Source: Cerioporus squamosus (lineage: Eukaryota > Basidiomycota > Agaricomycetes > Polyporales > Polyporaceae). Taken from it: a stretch of 64,000 nt of DNA. Under the pieces are notes generated by a model. The model was given only the letters and a program-made list of their open reading frames with translations, ran no database searches and was not told where the DNA came from. The stretch lies in the NCBI GenBank assembly GCA_022592435.1, contig JABYQS010000040.1, positions 62,001 to 126,000 of the forward strand, in the 5' to 3' direction. Positions 32,942 to 44,577 of this stretch are shown here, in pieces (the stretch's first letter is position 1; each line of letters starts with the position of its first letter). The translations under genes were made by a program, and so were the position numbers.

Positions 32942-33600
32942 GCAGTGCGCTGCTGCATAGAGACAGTGACGTCGTTGTAGGATCCTAGATGTGATTATTA
33001 TTATCACTGTAATGTACAATACCATGGGTTTCTATCTTCTTGGACGAGTTGCGTGTACACGGTGTGGATGTCGCGGTCAGTGTGGAGGTCAGTTGCAGAG
33101 ACCGTCTTGATGGATCTTATCTTATCTCAGATCGGCAGCTCCCGCCTCGGCATTTCCCGGCCATGAGCGTCCCGACTCCCGCCTCCCGCGGCCGGAAATG
33201 CTTTCGGAGCTTCTCTGAGTTTGCTCAGAGTCTTCGCTACCGAGTCGTTCGCTGATCAGCAACTTGAAGAAGTCGGTCAGTCTGCTATTGCAGCATATTG
33301 CACCAAATTAAAACACTGATTGTTTAGCAGTGGTTCTTGGATGCCAAGGCCGTGGACAACGGCGGTGACTGCGTAGTAGTACGTAGGCACGCGCATGTTG
33401 GATTGCGCGTGCTGTCCCGTCCAGCAGCCCGTGTGGGAACGAGAATTTGGCACGTCAATGCAGTTGATTGATAAGCTGTCGCACGTACACACGTTTCACA
33501 TGTCACAAGCAAATGGCCGTCCAGGAAGGTGCTACCACAGTACCATCACGACTAAGAGAAGACTTCGTGGGGTTCGTGTACGGCATCCCGTTGCGCCTCA
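32942..33600. other. 3' UTR and intergenic
   Basis: AT-richer directly after the nitroreductase stop (ATTATTATTATCACTGTAATG), probably the polyadenylation region. No gene recognised. Confidence 0.45.
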
Positions 33601-33637
33601 GTGCTGATCATTCCGCAGTGTCATAACTATAAACCAC

Positions 33638-35862
33638 ATGGATCCCCGCGGCGAGGGAGCTGCCAAGCGTTGTTCCCACGTATCACCGCACACAGCCCCT
33701 GGACTACTGTTGTTATATCCAACGATGCAGCTGTGACGCGTCCGATTCCTGCATCTGCACCTGTAAATGTGCCGCTATATGACCAGGAGTCGAACAGGTC
33801 CTCATCAACCTCGTCGCCATCGTCGCCAGCTTTGTCGGAGGTATGTCTGCTATATCGAGGTCTCGTGCACGACCATGATTTACGAGATCGACAGGTATGC
33901 CTACCACTGCAGGGTCTCGTTGTCACGGTGCGATTCTCCGGAACATACTCTACATCATCTCTTTCTGGCCAGCACTAGTACAGCCCGCCCGTGCCGCACC
34001 ATCTGGTCGCTCACTGGCTGAACTTGACTCGGCAGGTTCTTCTGGCGGCCCATCGCTCGCGCCCTCGTTCGTCGACCTCTCCGCACTTGTCTCGCTTCTG
34101 GCTGCGGATACGGTGGAGGACAAACTCGTCGCCCCAGGTACTCCACTATGGGAGCGCATGAGCACCATGTGGACGCTGTTTGGGCTCGTTGGCGCCGTTC
34201 GCGCATACGCGAAGCTCGCGCTCGGTCTCGGGCGCGCTGAGAGAGCCGGCGTGAACCTCGGCGGCGGAGGTGCCTACACGACCGCACGCACGAAGACCGC
34301 GAAGAGCTTCAGGAGGGTTCAGGGCCAAGGGGAGGGGTGGTGGCAGGACGACAGAGGCTCCATATTCCAAGCCATCTACGAGGACGCCCAGCACACGAGG
34401 TGGCAACGGCCGATCGTGCTCATCGTTGGGTACGCGCGGTGTCCCTTCGCAGGGAGACGTGCCTCTCGGCAAGTCGCACAAGCGGTCATGAACATCGCGA
34501 TCACTATCGTCCTAGCCACGATCCCGCTGGCTGCCTTGCGACTCATGGAGCACTACATGGACCGATCACAATCTGGCGAGGTTTGGACGGTAACCCTCGC
34601 CCTCTGCTTCGTCTGTGCTGCCATCGCCGGGTGCGCCTTGCCTCTCGTTCTGGTGCTCTACACCACCGCTCCTTTCTGTCGGCTGAAGCAGAACCGCCGC
34701 GGACGCGATTTCCCATCTTCTATCATCCACCCAAACGATAGCGTCATGACTGAGACTGCAACGGTCCGTGTTTCTTCCTGTGGCAGGATCCTCACGAGTC
34801 GCCACGCCTTCGTCTTGGAGACCTCGCCCCTCATCGACGCCCGGGAGACTGAAGCGTGTGCGGGTCCTTGCCGCGTTGTCTTCTGTTGGCGTCCTGGCAT
34901 ACTACATCCTCAACTACGTGACGCTGTCGTCGGCCAGCACCGTGCAGTCATATGTCTGGCTGGCGTTGGAGATCGTCATCATGGGCGCGCGATTCGTGCT
35001 GTGGTCTTCTCCCCCTGCTCTCCTCGGCGAATCCCAACGACATATGACCGTGCTCTACGTCCTCACGGGCTCGCTCGCGTGTACACTCCCAAGCTCTGCG
35101 GACGAACCCTTGCGGCGAACGATACTGACGCGGCCGGTGGTCAACGCAGCCACTGCTCTAGCGGGCAGCTTGCTCGATAACGTGCACGGAAGCACAGCGC
35201 TCTTGCAACAGGCAACGCTCGCCCAGCTCGCAGACGCTGGTGCTCCTGCAGACATACTGCGGGCGCAGTATGCCAACGTGCCTGCGCTATACCATGAGCG
35301 ACCCACCTTGAGGCTGGTCCGACTGCCATGGAGCTTCATGGAGCAACTCTACACTCTGCAGGGCCTCATCCTCGGCAAGAACCCCTGGTCGTACGGAGGC
35401 CTGTATCTCGCCGCATGCCTCGTAGATGGCCGCTTCGTCGGCCTAACTACCGTTTTCGCCCTCAACAAGCCGGAAGTAGCCGCACGCTTTCTCGCCAACG
35501 TGCAGAAGGAAGACCCGCCTTGCTCGCTGGGGACGAAGGCTGCTGGGATCACGCGCGAGCTGTGCGTGGTCGACGACCTCGTGAGCGGAAGGATCCTCGG
35601 AACCGCAGCGCCCGTGGACGGCGAGGACTACGAGAAGTGGCACGTCCAGTTCCGCAAGAACGTCGCTGAGTGCCGGGAGGCGGCCGTGCCGAATGGACCG
35701 GAGGACGTGGAGGTCCATACACGCCATGCGGCCCCGGCGTCGATGGGGTTCAAGCATGTGACTCGGACGGAGAGCAGTATGCAGGACGCCTTCGCGTTCG
35801 TGCAGAGCGCGATGATGCGGAGAAGTCGAAGGACCATCGGCATTGCAAGGGGTACTGTGTAG
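33638..35862 (+). CDS. multi-pass membrane protein, unknown family
   Basis: The 5' end is unresolved. 33638 is the first ATG, a 54-nt intron is likely at 33841-33894 (gtatgt to gacag), and the main frame is open from 33897. Hydrophobic helices appear around ILYIISFWPALV, MWTLFGLVGAVRAY, VMNIAITIVLATIPLAAL, TLALCFVCAAIAGCALPLVL, VLAALSSVGVLAYYILNYV, WLALEIVIMGARFVLW and LYVLTGSLACTL, so about seven membrane passes. The last frame (from 34787 or slightly earlier to 35862) then gives a soluble C-terminus of about 250 residues. A frame change near 34.63-34.79 kb needs an intron that I could not place; the acceptor is probably the cag at 34784-34786. No transporter or receptor signature recognised. 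Confidence 0.65.
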
Positions 35863-36071
35863 TAGAGGCGATGGTTGCTTGAGTCGGGCTCGCAGGTCAG
35901 GTTGTAGGTTCGTGTCGCATTTGGATCGTGTTGTCCTACTGATGTCCGCATCATCTACGTCAGTCTATCTATGGTATCTTTGGACCCTTCCGGCGCGCAA
36001 ACACATGCGCATGTGCGAGTCCTGGTACAGTCTGTCTTCTCTGTGGCACAGACAAATGACTTGTTAACGTG

Positions 36072-36956
36072 CTAAGTCCTCGACATGCTTCCTCTGCGAC
36101 TCACCGGCGGATTCACGAACCAGCACGTTGCCCACTCATCTTCCTTCCACCGCTTCTGTATGAACTCGGCCACTTCCTTCCCAGCATCCCTGAGGAGAGC
36201 CCGCTCTTCAGGATTCAGTCGCTCCGCGTTTGGCATCGACTTCGCGTCCTCGTCGGTGATCTGCCACGCAGCGAGAGCGGGGAGCGCACCGGGCAGCTCG
36301 TCAGCCAGCGATGGCGGTGGACCATCCAGCCCGGTGCAACCGGTCAAACCGATTTGCTCGACGACGTCTTTGATCCTCGGGTCGACGAGCGAAGGGTGTA
36401 TGATGGGTAGTTTTGTCCAGACGACGAGGTGCTCGACATCGGACGGAACTGATGGTCTTGTGAGACTCCGGCATCATATTGCAAGTCACTCTGAGCTCGA
36501 CGTACTTGAATACGGCCAATCGTTGCTGACGATACACCAATACGCGGCTGGTGTTCGGGCCGTGAAGTACTCGAGCGTGCTGGGTGGGACATCGTCGTCA
36601 TTCGTCCAGAAGGCGGGTTCGGTATGCGACGTCACAAGTCGCGACATCGTGTCCGGCTTGCCCCATTGCAGTCGCCTTTCCTTCAGGAAGTTGACTGCGT
36701 GTGTGTTAAGAAGGTGCCCATAGGAGTTGGCAGAGCGTGCGTACTTATCGATCCATGCTCGTTCTTGGCCTTTGCGGTCCAAGCCATGTACCTGGAGTAT
36801 CATCAGAGTATATTAGCGTGAGCGCCCGGGAGTCCTGAACATAGCACCTCGCCTCTTATGCAGAACTGGATCTCGGTGAATGAGATCCAGCATCCCAGCG
36901 TTGATGAAAGCCTGTATTTGTGGCCAGGTGAGCTTCCCGGGATAATACGCTACCAT
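36072..36956 (-). CDS. DUF3605-like protein
   Basis: Exons (5' end open) up to 36956, then to 36848, 36769-36506 and 36448-36072, joined in phase. The N-terminal part reads MVAYYPGKLTWPQIQAFIN, a start-like segment common in this fungal family. The middle has RLQWG and the hallmark NDWPYS, which splices to IPSDVEHLVVWTKLPI. The C-terminus contains GLTGCTG, a helical region and FIQKRWKEDEWATCWFVNPP, the usual closing Trp-rich strand. The domain is fungal, without known biochemical role. The intron at 36505-36449 is 57 nt. The first ATG may lie further upstream; the frame is open back to a stop just before 36985. Confidence 0.72.
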
Positions 36957-37345
36957 CTCGGCATGCGTGGGGGGCCCGTGCCCATCGGTGTCTCTGTTCC
37001 GTTAGTTTCTGCGCCCTTTGAAGTGGTAACCGTCATATTAGAGAGCGCTGTGCTTGGATGTCGAAACTCGAAAGTGAAGTCGTGGTTGGCATCCAAAGGA
37101 GCTGTACTACTGCGTACTTATGATGTTGCAACGGCTCGGGAGCAATAGGTTCATCTTATCTAATCTCCTTCCTGTGAATGATGATCAAGAATGCAGCACT
37201 GCCGCCGGTCCCAACTCTCCTCCGTTCGACCACCATCATCTCACTCGGTAGGCCCGCAGCCGCACTTTACTGTCATGAGCATGGAGACTAACAAGTTCTG
37301 CATCAATAAGATCGGGGCTGTGTGTGCTTGTTACTAGGCCTCCAT

Positions 37346-39092
37346 ATGGCGGCGCACTGCAGATCTGGGAGCTCTGACGTAGACGCCATCATCGCACAGG
37401 AAATGGCCAAAGCTCGACAGAGGCGGGCCAAGTTGTCGACGAGCCTGAAGAAGTCCAATTTGGATGAGAATGTGGGTGAAGGAACAAGCCGTAACGTCTT
37501 TCATCCTATTGGCTGACACTCGTGTATAGGTCGTCTCGCCCACTACGGTGGATGCGTCTTCCTCCTTCCAGGTTGCTCGTCTACCTCATGAGCTTCTTTT
37601 GCACATATTCCGAGAAACAGTTCCGCCAACCTATCAGCACGACCCCTCTGTCACCCAAGGATCTCGGAATCCATGGCTTGCCGCCCTCCGGACACGGAAA
37701 GCCCTCGTGCTGACGTGCAAGACCTTCTTCGGTCCCGCAACAGAGGTGCTATACGAAGATATAGTCATCCGACGAATGGGCCAAGTCCCAGCGCTCGCTC
37801 GCACACTCGGACCATGTCCACTATCTTCTGGCCGCGACGTGGGAACACTCGTACGGCGTCTCCGGTTGGACGGATGCGTCGTTTGGGCCCCGTGCGCGGA
37901 GGTCGTTCGCGAGGATCTCCGTCTTATACTCCAGCGATGCACACAATTGCGGTGGTTCTCCTTCCATCCGCATCCTCACTTCCCGTTTGCGAGTGAAGCC
38001 CTCGACGACGCTACCCGCGATGGATTCAATCCGACGTGGCTACTACAGCCTGATCCCGACTGCGACTCGGTGGGCGGATTGCTCCGCGAACGTCTCACCA
38101 CGAGCCTACGAGTTCTTGACCTCGCGCTTGAGCTGGATGAACGCCTGCTCATGCGTCTGCAGTGGTTCCTCGCTGCGGCGTCTAACCTGACCGCTCTCAA
38201 GCTCGGGAAAGTCGCACGACAGCAGTACTCCGACGAGCTCATGTCGCACCCGAAGTTGTGTCTCCCTTCTCTGCGGGACCTGACAGTCCATGTCGATCAC
38301 GCTCCCTTCCTGCGCTACCTCTGCGAGCACTGGGAATTCCCGCAGTTACGGCTCCTCACCGCCACCGGCTGCGAGGAGTTCCCCGAAGGTCTCCTCCGGA
38401 CGCACGGCTCGCGGCTGACGTATTTCCACATGTACCATGGCCTCGAGTTCGCATGGGAACTCCATCGACTGGCTTCACTAGCGGATATCGGCGCTCTCTG
38501 CCCACTGCTCGAGCACCTCGTAATCCCGACCTGGATCCGCGACCCGCTCACGATCAACGCTCCCTCGCTCCGTTTCGTCGACGTGTGGGGCCACCATCCC
38601 CCTCCGCACATATGGAAGCAGGGCTGGTACCAGCTCGACAAGGCGAGCGAGCTGCCGAACCTACAGCTCGTCCGCATCCTCACGACGATGCCAAGGAAGC
38701 AGTGGGAGTCCACGACCATCCTGGACTGGCCTCTGATCTGTCACCCAACCGCCGTAAGCGGAGACGAACAGCGCGTGTACGTCTTCCCTGGAGTTCGAGC
38801 CGTACAGTCGTCGTGGGGCGTGCTCCACGATTACCAGGATCACGATTTGTCTTGGGGTTACCCGAATGGGCACCAGGAGAGGCGGGATAACTCAGGGTGG
38901 TACGAGCCCGGAGACGAAGCGGACACGGACGACGAGACTGACGTGGATCCGCCATCCATGACGATCGAAGAGGAGCTCGAGATGTTACTCGGTGACGGGA
39001 GACATCATCCAGTCGAGCAACTGAGCCGCGCCGCCGTACTGGATATCTTTCACGACAGCCAGGAACGCGAGTTCCTATTTGATGACGACTGA
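37346..39092 (+). CDS. F-box/LRR protein with acidic tail
   Basis: Exon 1 37346-37471 and exon 2 37530-39092 (58-nt intron, gtgggt to gtatag, phase 0) give 562 residues. Exon 1 encodes a charged helix (IIAQEMAKARQRRAKL). The F-box core LPHELLLHIF is at about residues 59-68, followed by KALVLTCKTFFGPATEVLYE. Leucine-rich repeats span about 150-420, and the end is acidic (DEADTDDETDVDPPS). As an F-box protein it should select substrates for an SCF ubiquitin ligase. The frame from 37548 starts with GTG, so the upstream exon is needed for a true start. The decayed gene at 29.3-30.9 kb is its paralogue. Confidence 0.85.
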
Positions 39093-39258
39093 CCTATGAT
39101 ACTGCGTCGCACATGGTTCTGACTCGGTCAGCGGGCGTCTCACCGTACCGCAGTTGATCTGGCACGCCTTCCGGCGCCGATGACCTAGTCGTGTGGTCCA
39201 TCCTCCAGCCTCAGGCTTCAGCAATATCATCGAGTTCAAGCATCACCATCCATCCGTC

Positions 39259-39801
39259 ATGAGTCATCCCTTCGATCATCCGTGTCTTCGTCTCTCCCTA
39301 CTCCCGGCTCCGTTCTTCGTTCGCAAGGTCCAGGCCGTCACTCCTGACCTGCTGCAGAAGCTGTCGACGGACACGACGGAGGTCTTCTCCATCACGCGCA
39401 CCCCGGAGGAGATATCAGTCGCTGGTCAGTGCGCCGACGACGACGATCCCGAGGCGAAGTGGAGGTGCTTCAAGATCGCGGGTCCGATGGAGTTCGGTGA
39501 GTCGCTATGTCACGGCCAGTGATTCAGTGTGGGCTGATCGATATCTGTACAGAGCTGACGGGCGTTCTATGTGCATTCACTACTCCCCTGAAGAACGCGG
39601 GTGTTCCAGTGTTCGCCATCTCGACTTGGTAAGTCATCGCGGGGTCCACCATGCCGGGTATTGGCGCTAATATGGATCGTATCATACTTTAGGAACACCG
39701 ACTATGTTCTTGTGCCTAAGGAGAAGGCCGTCGATGCGATTAAGGCGCTTTGTGGTTATGGGTGGCTTTTCGACGACTCTGTATCACACAGCCATCCATA
39801 G
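39259..39801 (+). CDS. ACT-domain (CASTOR-type) small protein
   Basis: Exons 39259-39496, 39553-39628 and 39693-39801 give 140 residues. The C-terminal half is the ACT-like fold seen in CASTOR/GATSL-type amino-acid sensors and related bacterial proteins: KIAGPMEFELTGVL, KNAGVPVFAISTWNTDYVLV and KEKAVDAIKAL. Such modules bind amino acids and often regulate growth signalling or metabolism. No catalytic residues. The GVPVFAISTWNTDYVLVP signature makes the domain call firm; the ligand is unknown. An upstream in-frame start is possible, but the ATG at 39259 precedes the conserved region at the right distance. Confidence 0.88.
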
Positions 39802-40231
39802 GCGGTCCCAATTTATTCATGCATTGGTCTTGCCGTCCTTGAACTTGGATTTCGTATACGTTTTCTCCGGTGAGGTCCAGAAGTCTATTTACCCATTCTT
39901 GTCATAGCGGGTCAACAGGGGCATGCCATGCTCCTCGCTTAGTTCGCGGGCTCCTTCGCAGGTTTGCAGGGACGGCGTGGATGGATATGCGGTAGCTATA
40001 CTGCAACGGCAACTGACACTTCTGGAACTGTAGGAGTCAACTCCAAGCTGCAATCTAGACCGCTGCGGTAAGGAGGCGTTGACGAGTTTTCATACACCTA
40101 TGTTAGGAAACCTGAGGCTCTGAGGCAAGCAGCTCGGGCCCGGCCGCCTTCTTCTCCGATGCTACAAGTGAGTCCCGTATAAAGTCGATATCGCAGCGCC
40201 GGTATTAAACCTGGTTTGGTCCTTTTGCACC
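39802..40231. promoter_or_regulatory. intergenic with TATA element
   Basis: GTATAAAG at 40177-40184 lies about 50 nt before the next ATG and is its likely TATA box. No other feature. Confidence 0.5.
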
Positions 40232-41137
40232 ATGTCGAACGCCTCTTCTTGCACTACTCGCAATCGAGGGAATATGCGAGCTGCGTACCGCCGCGATGCG
40301 GACAGACTCTCATCTCCTGCTATCGACACCCTCGATACTTCGTCTCAAGTCGATGAACTGGTAGAAGACGACATTCAAGCCCCATCAACTACGACTCTCG
40401 CTCCTCCACCTCCACCTCCACTTATCACCCAGACACCGGCATCCCAGACGATGACTCTCGATACCCTTATCCTCCCGGTCGCTCTGCGAGAGGAGCAGCT
40501 ATGCCCCGAAGTCAGGGAGAAGCTGGTAGAAGCTCGTCAAGGATCGTGCAGCCAGTGTCTGCGCCACGGGCGCGAGTGTGTCCAGACGACGGCGGGGTCC
40601 TGGAAGTGTCGCGAGTGCATGCGACTGTCCTTGAACGGGTGCGAGTGGCATCTACGAACTGGTATGTTTGAGCCGCCATCATCTCGATCACACCTCTTGG
40701 TGTTTCAATTTAGATCGGACGTACGCTGACATATTATCCTCGCAGTCGCTGCTCTCGGAGAGAAGTGGAAGCGTCCCCCGGTCGACCTGGGACTCCGGCG
40801 CAGACTGGTGGCTAGTGGGGTTTCCGTCGATCGCCTTCGCGTGGCACCCTCATTAGCAGCTCCTCGGACGCGCAAGAGCAGAAGCTCTCGTGGTGACAAT
40901 GGAACGAAGAAGCAGCGCCGTGCAAATCCCGGTACCATCAGCGCTCCTCAGCCTGTGCCGGTCGTAGATGCCCACCCGTCGTCTTCTACTCGCGATGGCC
41001 CTAGTACTACGGAATTACCCTCTGTGTCGAACGCAGTCCCAGTTTTGGAGCGCATCGCGGACCAGCTCACACGTCTAGCTGACTGTGGCGACCGTATCGC
41101 TGTCCTCCTGGAGAGGAAGGTGGAACATGACCAATAG
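40232..41137 (+). CDS. Cys-rich putative zinc-binding protein
   Basis: Exons 40232-40661 and 40746-41137 (84-nt intron, gtatgt to tcgcag) give 273 residues. A compact cysteine module, CSQCLRHGREC then CRECMRLSLNGCEW, lies at about residues 108-138 and has the spacing C-x2-C-x6-C ... C-x2-C-x7-C of a basidiomycete zinc-cluster-like motif. A Pro/Thr-rich segment precedes it and a basic stretch (RTRKSRSSRGDNGTKKQRR), a likely nuclear signal, follows. The C-terminus is a short leucine heptad helix (LERIADQLTRLADCGDRIAV). A nuclear regulatory role is inferred; it does not match the classical Zn2Cys6 pattern. Confidence 0.75.
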
Positions 41138-42308
41138 ACACGAGGTGTACTCGTACGTCTCCCTTATGGTTACCCGGGTCACCGACTTTCTTTGTTAACG
41201 CACTGTACTCTCTAGCTCGGGTTTGTTGCGAAAGTCGCGAAGGGAGCACCCGGCTCAGTACCACTTTTGTACCATCTTGAGCCGTGAGGTCGACGTGAGA
41301 CTATGGGAAGCTCCAGCACTCGTATCTTCTGTGCGTGCGTGCCCATTCACACTATTCTCCGACGAAGAGTCCGCGTAGTGCTGGCGTACGTGCTCACGGC
41401 TCGTCGTAAACATACACCAGCAGGCTGTCTCCTCGACCGGCTGCACGAACATCAAGGTACATCGACAGTCTGCATTCCTAGCCTGTGCACATCGCTTGCC
41501 GTCCTCCCGCGCTAGCACTGGTCTTAGCTGCGTCGGCACTGACCCCGGCTTCTCGGAGAATCAGGCCGTGATCTGCATCCGAGACAGCTGCTCGAAGAGA
41601 GCGCAGAGGCTTCCATCCTTTGGCTTCGACCTGCGATGGTAGGGTGCCGGCCATGCTCGACAAGGGATGTGCGGACCTTGGCAAGAGGAAGCTGAACGGG
41701 AGCGGCTACACAAAGAAGAGACAAGTCGAGCGGCGACCTAGATGCAAGGAGTCAAGGCAAGAAGCGCACGGGTTCTTCGATAGCGGTACATAGTCGTGCG
41801 TGACACGACTTTCGAAGCTCCAACATGCAGTACGAGGGTACGAGGACTTGAACCTTGCATGTCGCTCTGCACCTTAGACTGTCATCGTAGCCGCCAAATA
41901 GACGCATCATCGCTCGTCCGAGATGTTCGTTCTCACTGAGTTCCGCCTCGGCTCGTGGAGCGATCACCGTTGCTTCAGGAGCATCGTCAACTTCCGGCCC
42001 ACGGTCTTGTCATTGAAGTGACGTTGTTGTCCTCACTTTTCTGCTTTCTTGCGCTGCGTATGTTTGACGATTCACTGTATCAATAGTTTGACCATTCAAG
42101 CAAACATATATCAAGTTTGCACCCATTCTTCGATCATTCCAGCAGCAACGACGGAAAGAAACCTGTGTCACCCACCGAATGGATATGCACATGGCCTTTC
42201 AACGTTGAGCACCGCCATTCCTACGTCCTTCCGGAGCGACTGTGTCAGTATACGTAGTCGAGAATGAGAGAGCCCCTCACTGCTATCTCGGGCACTGACG
42301 TGTGTCTG
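41138..42308. other. intergenic, nothing recognised
   Basis: Only short frames without domains on both strands. Confidence 0.4.
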
Positions 42309-43729
42309 TCAAACCACAAAAACGAACTTCATCCGACCGCTTGCCTGCGTCCTCGGAAGCATCCTCCTCAGGAGGGAAACGCGCTCGTCGGAATCCTTGC
42401 CAGCTGCTCGGTACTCCATCTCATACACACGGCGAGTCGGACCGTTGATCGCGGCTCTCAAGTCTCCCGCCATCTGGCAGACAAGCTCCGCGTGCTCCAG
42501 CCGGCAGATGGCCTCGTCGAGATTGTTCCAGTGTGACAGACCCTCGATAAGACGGGTTGTTACGGAGTCATACTTGTCGAAGTACGTGAACATGATCTCG
42601 ACTGTACGGAGGGTCGGGGGTGCGGCGAGCACGATTGCTGCGTTCATGGCCAATGCACGGTCGCAGGCTTGTTTCCCGGATTCAAGGCGTTCTCCGTCTG
42701 AGACAAAGGGCGGAGAGAAAAAGTATAGATTGAGGGTTTCGAGCAAACGACAGTGGCGAAGGCTCGGAACTGGCTGTGTGGCTGGAGGAGCGAGACATGA
42801 CAAATCAGGTGAATTCAATGAAGCGACAGCATGTATATAAGGGACGTACTTTGCGGGTCGTCTGGAGTGATTGCATTAGTGGAAATATGTAGACACGCCA
42901 TGATGTGTAGGGAAGTCAGCATCTCCTCGCACTCCGGGAGGAAATCACCCAAAGTCTCCTCGAGCCGCACACCCGGAATTATAGGCGCCAGTTCTCTCAG
43001 CTGCCACATGGGCTGCGTATGGTGGAAGAGGTGGACAATACCGCGATACCCGCTCCATCTCCCGTCCAGTAAACTTGAGCAGAGAGTCAGGCTCTCGACT
43101 CTGAGAGCGTGTTGAACTGGAGGAGCGAGTCCGAGGGAGGAGATCGCGGCGAGATCAGAATCCCACACGCACTCGAGATCGTTGACGTGCAGGAACTGTA
43201 CTTCGGAAAACAGCGACAACAAATGAAGGACAGGATGAAAAGTGTTGTCCACGGTTGCGACCCGCCAGAACTTCAGGAGAGTGAAGGTATTACGCGTTAA
43301 CGGTCGGTAGAGCCCGCCCGCGGGGACTCCAGACGTTAAAGTCACGCCGCGGATGGTCAGGGCGGCCAGAGATGGAAGCCGCTCCAGCGCGATTTCGACG
43401 TCTTGCACGCAGAGTTCGGGGCGGCCCGTTCGCTCCGCGAAGTTGCCTTCAATGATGAGGTGTGCGATATGAGCTGTGGCATATTGCGCCGAGGACAACC
43501 ATGCGACGAACTCGGAGAGGCCCCTCCCCGGAGCTAAGAGTTGGCAGCATGTTATGGAGAAGAGATGGTATTGAGAGGATGAAAGCCAGGATTGGGAGAC
43601 GAGAGCAGCCTCTTGGAGCGTTGTAGTGTCGTCGTGCAGGTGGTCGATGATGTTGTCGGTCACCTCTCCGGGAAGCGTACTCGTACGACCCGGGCCACAC
43701 TTGGGCTTGCTGTGTTCTAGAGAGTGCAT
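42309..43729 (-). CDS. F-box protein
   Basis: Exons 43729-42850 and 42781-42309 (68-nt intron, phase 1) give 450 residues. The F-box lies close to the N-terminus: STLPGEVTDNIIDHLHDD and LQEAALVSQSWLSSSQYHLF. It is followed by leucine-rich segments (LERLPSLAALTIRGV, VESLTLCSSLLDG) typical of the basidiomycete F-box family with hydrophobic-LRR tails. ATG 43729 is chosen because it places the F-box about 20 residues in. An upstream in-frame extension to 44020 is open but not conserved-looking. Confidence 0.82.
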
Positions 43730-44577
43730 CCGAGAATTTCCAAGCTGTACATGAATCAGATGAGTGTTGCGATGCCATGCAAAATGCGGTATACTCACCT
43801 GCTGGTACTCGGGAGGATACAGCGAAACGGATGAGGACCGATGGACTAGCCTATATCTATCTCCACGCTCATCTGCCCTGCCGGATGCCTGCGTTGTTGC
43901 GCGGCAGAAATTACACACCTCGCGTTGCACTTGTCCGGGAAGTACCGGGAAACGTGCACGAGGGTCTATTGACTCCGCAACCCAAAACCACGCACGGCCG
44001 AGATCTCCATGCTTGTACATCGTCTTTCGATATGACGTTTGAGCGCACTACACACGGTAAAGCTACCTCCAGTCCGTTCAGTTTTTTCCTGTGCGGGGGC
44101 AGGCTACGAGGTAAGAGGTCTTGACCGGAGAGAAATCTGACAAGTGCGCAAGATTGGAGCTGCGTGATGCCGGAGCTGAGAGCGGCCGAGGGTACGAGGA
44201 CGGGGAGGGCGGTGTGCGAGGTGGAATACCGGGACGCATAGTGACTGGATGGATGGGGTGTGATTAGGATGCGAATGGTCAGGAGAATGAGAGCGAGTCG
44301 AGTGCGGGAAAGCGAGAGAGAGAGGCCCGGTGTACCTGAAGAGGCGAGTTGCATGTTAGACGTCGGGAAAGTCCGACACGTGCGGATTGAAGCATGACGG
44401 TAAGGAGGGCAATGATCCCCGTGGATGCGAAGTCAAGACTCTGACTGTTCCGGGATCACGGTAGTCTCCTATACTGGAGAGGAACCGAGCACAGTCGCCG
44501 ACTCCAACTTGGGCGGATCCTGCGGTAGCTGTTCATGGTCTATCCATGCGTCGGTGGGATTGTCTAGGAAACAAAGT
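43730..44577. other. intergenic between two F-box genes
   Basis: Promoter of the left gene and 3' flank of the right one. No further gene supported. Confidence 0.4.

Noticed and set aside
37548..39092. F-box gene starting at 37548 as a single-exon gene
   Set aside because: The first codon there is GTG. A clean 58-nt intron links the frame to an upstream exon with ATG 37346.
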